NCBI GenBank assembly: GCA_030147525.1
Contig: JASBVF010000028.1
Location: 1 to 64,000, forward strand
Direction: 5' to 3'
Length of the DNA stretch: 64,000 bases
Origin: Bacteroidota bacterium
GTDB lineage: Bacteria > Bacteroidota > Bacteroidia > Chitinophagales > Saprospiraceae
The stretch's first letter is position 1. Every line of letters begins with the position of its first letter. The notes under the pieces are model-generated. The model did not search any database. It worked only from the letters and a program-made list of their open reading frames with translations, and was not told where the DNA came from. Of this stretch, positions 60,931 through 64,000 are shown in pieces. A program made the position numbers and the translations under genes.

Positions 60931-61731
60931 TTACAATGGAAGGCCACGCCTCTCCTCCGGAAAAATCCCCTGCTCGAACAGAAAATTGGAAAAATCCCTG
61001 GCCCAAATCTGATAGGTAAGCTTTGAAGGGTGGACACCGTCACTGAAAAATACGCCGTCCTGCACATCCACATTCAGCCTTTCCACCCAGTCGCTGATCG
61101 ACATAATCCGGTCGCAGTAATAGACACCCTGGTATTTGCCGATAAGCTTTTTCAGCTCGTCACCCAGTATTTCGACAAGGTTGCCTACCGTCCATTTGAT
61201 CAGCGGGGTAAAAGCCGGAAACTCCTTGATGGGCGGCATATTGATGAAAACGACCGGCGTATGGGCGAACCTCTGCCTCAGGTCAGAGAGCAGCGCCTCG
61301 ATGTGGCGCTTCCATTTTCCGGGCGTATTGAGGGTGAATGCATCATTGCCTCCCAGCCCGATAACGATCAGATCGGCCTCCTGCGCAGTGATTTCTGGCA
61401 GCAAATGATGTCTTACCTTTTTGGCGGTATATCCGCTTTTAGCAAAAACCTGCCAACTGATATTCGCCTTTAGTTTTTCCGTTAACTCACTCGCCAGGGT
61501 ACCGGTAAAACCCTCTTCATGCGTATCAACTCCTACCCCGGCAATGGAACTTTCCCCAATAGTCAAAAGCCGAAAATGGCGTTCAGAGTCAGTTGTACTG
61601 ACGCCTTCTTCGCCGGTGGCCGCCGGGAGATCAGGGATGGTTGCCTTTATTTTTTTTCCGTGAAAATACATGACCGGCAGCAGCGGAACGGTCAGCATGG
61701 CGCCCAGGATATATCTCAGGTTCATAGTCAT
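60931..61731 (-). CDS. SGNH/GDSL-type hydrolase, membrane anchored
   Basis: This 266-residue protein has an N-terminal hydrophobic anchor (YILGAMLTVPLLPVMYFHG). The SGNH blocks are in order: LTIGESSIAGVG (Ser), a Gly block at AKSGYTAKKV, GGNDAF (Asn), and FSDGVHPSKLTY (Asp/His). SGNH enzymes cleave esters such as acyl or acetyl groups on lipids or glycans; the substrate here is unknown. It converges on the tube protein gene with 33 bases between. Confidence 0.9.
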   Translation of the reverse strand: MTMNLRYILGAMLTVPLLPVMYFHGKKIKATIPDLPAATGEEGVSTTDSERHFRLLTIGESSIAGVGVDTHEEGFTGTLASELTEKLKANISWQVFAKSGYTAKKVRHHLLPEITAQEADLIVIGLGGNDAFTLNTPGKWKRHIEALLSDLRQRFAHTPVVFINMPPIKEFPAFTPLIKWTVGNLVEILGDELKKLIGKYQGVYYCDRIMSISDWVERLNVDVQDGVFFSDGVHPSKLTYQIWARDFSNFLFEQGIFPEERRGLPL

Positions 61732-61857
61732 TTAACAGGTCAGTTCGTCTTCGTTATTCGTTGAAAAGCGTACGTTAAACGTTGAGGGAGTTGAGATGGT
61801 TGAGGAGGTTGAGGGCTCAACCATCTCAAAGAGCTATTGATTTTGAAAAAACTTCCA

Positions 61858-63324
61858 TCATCCCTTCTTCTCCGGCGTGCGTTTTAAAGTTTCCAGTAAA
61901 AAATGCCAGAACTTCTGCACGGAGCTGATCTGCACCTTTTCATCCGGCGAATGCGCTCCGTGGATATTGGGTCCGAAGGAGATCATTTCCATGGCCGGAT
62001 AATTGGTACCCAGAATACCGCATTCCAGCCCGGCATGACAGGCATTGACATGCGGTTTGTCTTTGTACATTTCTTCGTACAGGCTGCTCATCAGTTTCAC
62101 AATGGCAGCTTCAGGCTTTGGCGTCCAGCCGGGATATTCGCCGGAGAAGGTCACTTTGGCGCCGGCCAGTTCGAGCGTGGCACGGAGCCCATTGGCCAGG
62201 TCCATTTTCTCGGAGTCCACGGAGCTGCGGGTAAGGCAAAGCACCTTAAACTCGCCACCTTCTACCAGAATACGGGCAACGTTGTTGGAGGTTTGAACGA
62301 GGTCTTTCACATCGGGGCTCATGCGGTAAATGCCGTTCGAACAGCCGTAGACAGCCCGCAAAAATTTCTTCTGAAAAGAACGAGCCAGTACTTTTACCGG
62401 TGCTTTCGTGGCTTCGCAAAGCAGTTTCAAGCCAGGGTCCGTGGTTTTGTATTCGGACTGTAGTACTGCCCCCTGTGTTTCAATGTATTTCAAAAAAGCA
62501 GCATGCCTCCGTTCCGGCACTACCACCACCGCCACCGACTCACGGGGAATCGCATTGCGCAGCCCTCCCCCGTCGATGCGGGCGATGCGGCCGCTGAATT
62601 TTTCTGAAATATCAAACAACAGACGATTCATCAGCTTATTGGCATTGCCTCGGCCCAGGTGAATATCCATGCCGGAGTGACCACCGGTCAGGCCTTTGAT
62701 GGCAAGTTGATAAGCCTGCCCGCCTTCGGGCGCCGGCTCTTCTTTATAACTACCCTGCCCTGTTACGTCGATACCGCCGGCGCAACCGATCGTCAGTTCA
62801 CGGTCGTCTTCCGTATCGAGGTTCAGCAGAATGGGCGCAGAAAGCAGACCGCCTTTCAGGCCTTTGGCGCCGGTCATTCCCGTTTCTTCATCAATGGTAA
62901 ATAGCGCTTCCAGCGGCGGATGCGGGATTTCTTTTGACGCCAAAAGCGTCATGATGGCAGCCACGCCGATACCGTTGTCAGCGCCGAGGGTGGTTCCTTT
63001 GGCTTTCACCCAATCACCGTCGACGAACATGTTGATGCCTTCCTTGTCGAAATCAAATTTTGTATCCGCATTCTTCTGGTGCACCATGTCCAGGTGACTT
63101 TGCATCACTACCGCTGACCGGCCTTCCATGCCCGGGCTTGCCGGTTTTTTGATGATGACGTTTCCGCTCTCATCCACGTGGGTAGGAAGGCCTAATTTTT
63201 GCCCAAAATTTTTGATAAACTCGATGACTCTTTCCTCTTTTTTAGAAGGGCGAGGCACCGCATTCAGGCTGGCGAAGTTTGCCCACAACGCTTTGGGTTC
63301 TATCTTTTCAAGTGTATTACTCAT
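61858..63324 (-). CDS. pepD: Aminoacyl-histidine dipeptidase (M20C)
   Basis: The start at 63324 (MSNTLEKIEPKALWANFASLNAVPRPSKKEE) matches PepD family starts; 38 upstream codons are rejected. The 488-residue cytoplasmic enzyme has zinc-ligand motifs QSHLDMVHQKN and GADNGIGVA, then the catalytic/ligand stretch TIDEETGMTGAKGL, and LNLDTEDDRELTIGCAGG. It cleaves Xaa-His and related dipeptides. The length is as expected for the family. It is monocistronic and divergent from the Nudix-type regulator. Confidence 0.95.
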   Translation of the reverse strand: MSNTLEKIEPKALWANFASLNAVPRPSKKEERVIEFIKNFGQKLGLPTHVDESGNVIIKKPASPGMEGRSAVVMQSHLDMVHQKNADTKFDFDKEGINMFVDGDWVKAKGTTLGADNGIGVAAIMTLLASKEIPHPPLEALFTIDEETGMTGAKGLKGGLLSAPILLNLDTEDDRELTIGCAGGIDVTGQGSYKEEPAPEGGQAYQLAIKGLTGGHSGMDIHLGRGNANKLMNRLLFDISEKFSGRIARIDGGGLRNAIPRESVAVVVVPERRHAAFLKYIETQGAVLQSEYKTTDPGLKLLCEATKAPVKVLARSFQKKFLRAVYGCSNGIYRMSPDVKDLVQTSNNVARILVEGGEFKVLCLTRSSVDSEKMDLANGLRATLELAGAKVTFSGEYPGWTPKPEAAIVKLMSSLYEEMYKDKPHVNACHAGLECGILGTNYPAMEMISFGPNIHGAHSPDEKVQISSVQKFWHFLLETLKRTPEKKG

Positions 63325-63518
63325 GGTGAAATTATTTGGTAGAGACGATTTAATAAAACAGTTAAGGCAGCCTTTCCATCTGGAAACAATTTCCGGACGA
63401 CCATGCCGGAGACTTTTTCTGACAGGAAATGCCGCCACGAAAGTAAAAAAATCAGCTTTGTGACGAAAAAATCGACTGGTTTATCACCCAAAGCATGCGC
63501 TTAGTGTAAAAAGTACAG

Positions 63519-63536
63519 AATTGACGTTGGTCAAAT
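63519..63536. promoter_or_regulatory. Possible operator of the NrtR-like regulator
   Basis: AATTGAC-GTTG-GTCAAATT is an imperfect palindrome 44 bases upstream of the regulator start, within the divergent promoter region with pepD. Its position suits autoregulation; no match to a known NrtR site could be tested. Confidence 0.35.
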
Positions 63537-63579
63537 TGTAAAAACCTGCTAATTTCACCGCCATCAATTGGACAGGAAA

Positions 63580-64000
63580 ATGAATGAAGTAAGTAATTTC
63601 TTTAAATCAGCCTTCTCGGTTGACAATATCATTTTTGGTTTTGATGAAGGTGACCTCAAAGTGCTGCTCATCAAAAGAGGGCAGGCGCCCTTCAAAGGCC
63701 TGTGGGCTTTGCCCGGCGACCTCGTTTACCCTAACGAAGACCTGGAAACAGCTGCCAACCGGGTACTGGACGAACTGACCGGTCTGGAAAACGTCTATCT
63801 TGAGCAGGTGCGCACCTTTGGCGCCGTGGACCGTCACCCGCTTGGCCGGGTCATCACCATTGCTTATTATTCGCTGATCAAAATCGCCGATTTTTCGCCT
63901 CATGCCTCATCTTTTGCCCAGACGGTGAAATGGCACAACGTATCGCAGGCGCAAAAAACAAAGCTTGCATTCGACCACAATATCATCCTTAATACCTGCT
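63580..64000 (+). CDS. NrtR-like Nudix-domain regulator, partial
   Basis: The frame starts at ATG 63580 and runs off the window after 140 codons. The visible part is a Nudix domain (FSVDNIIFGFDEGDLKVLLIKRGQAPFKGLWALPGD). The Nudix box is degenerate: PNEDLETAANRVLDELTGL replaces the catalytic R-E-x-x-E-E with R-V-x-x-E-L. This loss is typical of NrtR-type transcription factors that bind ADP-ribose-like ligands and control NAD or sugar metabolism. The C-terminal winged helix expected in the family lies beyond the window. Confidence 0.75.
   Translation, partial: MNEVSNFFKSAFSVDNIIFGFDEGDLKVLLIKRGQAPFKGLWALPGDLVYPNEDLETAANRVLDELTGLENVYLEQVRTFGAVDRHPLGRVITIAYYSLIKIADFSPHASSFAQTVKWHNVSQAQKTKLAFDHNIILNTC

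Overview
The window reads as a chromosome segment of a Bacteroidota bacterium, most likely a Saprospiraceae-type (Lewinella/Haliscomenobacter-like) organism. The signs are many secreted proteins with type IX secretion (T9SS) C-terminal sorting tails, lipoproteins with the Bacteroidota SCKK/GCEK start, TAnnTTTG-type -7 boxes, and family content such as FISUMP, TPM, VanZ and an EAD11-like domain. This placement is inferred from family content; no rRNA or tRNA is present to confirm it.

Layout. (1) 0-11.5 kb: ordinary but accessory-flavoured genes (SbtA-like bicarbonate permease, VanZ, TPM protein, FG-GAP/PKD T9SS protein, EAD11-like membrane protein plus FISUMP protein, esterase, CNNM/CBS protein, DUF1428), with a 22-bp tandem repeat beside a decayed IS256-type transposase. 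(2) About 11.68-42.14 kb: an integron-like array of 12 complete and one truncated gene cassettes, nearly all coding on the minus strand, separated by 12 attC-like imperfect palindromes. An att-like site lies at the high-coordinate end, next to a tyrosine recombinase (42351-43850). (3) 43.9-48.0 kb: a helical protein gene, a block of dispersed palindromic repeats (also found at 1-142), a 21-bp-periodic repeat reading frame broken by one in-phase TGA, and an alpha/beta hydrolase. (4) 48-64 kb: T9SS and beta-helix lipoproteins, an RHS-like repeat protein, then more housekeeping-like genes (metH, an orphan contractile-tail tube protein, SGNH hydrolase, pepD and a NrtR-like Nudix regulator that runs off the end).

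The array is the main discovery. Cassettes are numbered C1 (next to the recombinase) to C13 (truncated, distal). In all 12 complete cassettes the 8-11 bases at one end are the reverse complement of those at the other end. The boxes pair within a cassette, not merely within a site, which is what is expected if each unit circularises to rebuild its own attC. The recombinase has the Arg-Lys-His-Arg-His-Tyr catalytic set and an IntI-like RSPLD tail. It lacks the integron-integrase-specific insertion and instead carries a roughly 200-residue N-terminal extension with two W-x6-W-x-LP-x-TK repeats. The large cassettes encode secreted-protein/envelope-partner pairs: metallo- or serine proteases with T9SS tails, or large lipoproteins, each followed by a small lipoprotein or beta-barrel protein. 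The pairs are either translationally coupled by an ATGA overlap (C3, C4, C5) or separated by a strong intercistronic hairpin (C6, C7, C8, C9, C11, C12). Two cassettes share an identical regulatory head with a small HTH-like gene and operator-like repeats in front of different effectors. C1 carries an HxlR regulator and a divergent membrane protein with a clear operator between them.

My working model is a mobile library of secreted effector/partner pairs, built by a recombinase that differs from canonical IntI. The site geometry and cassette pairing are seen directly; recombination activity and partner function are inferred.
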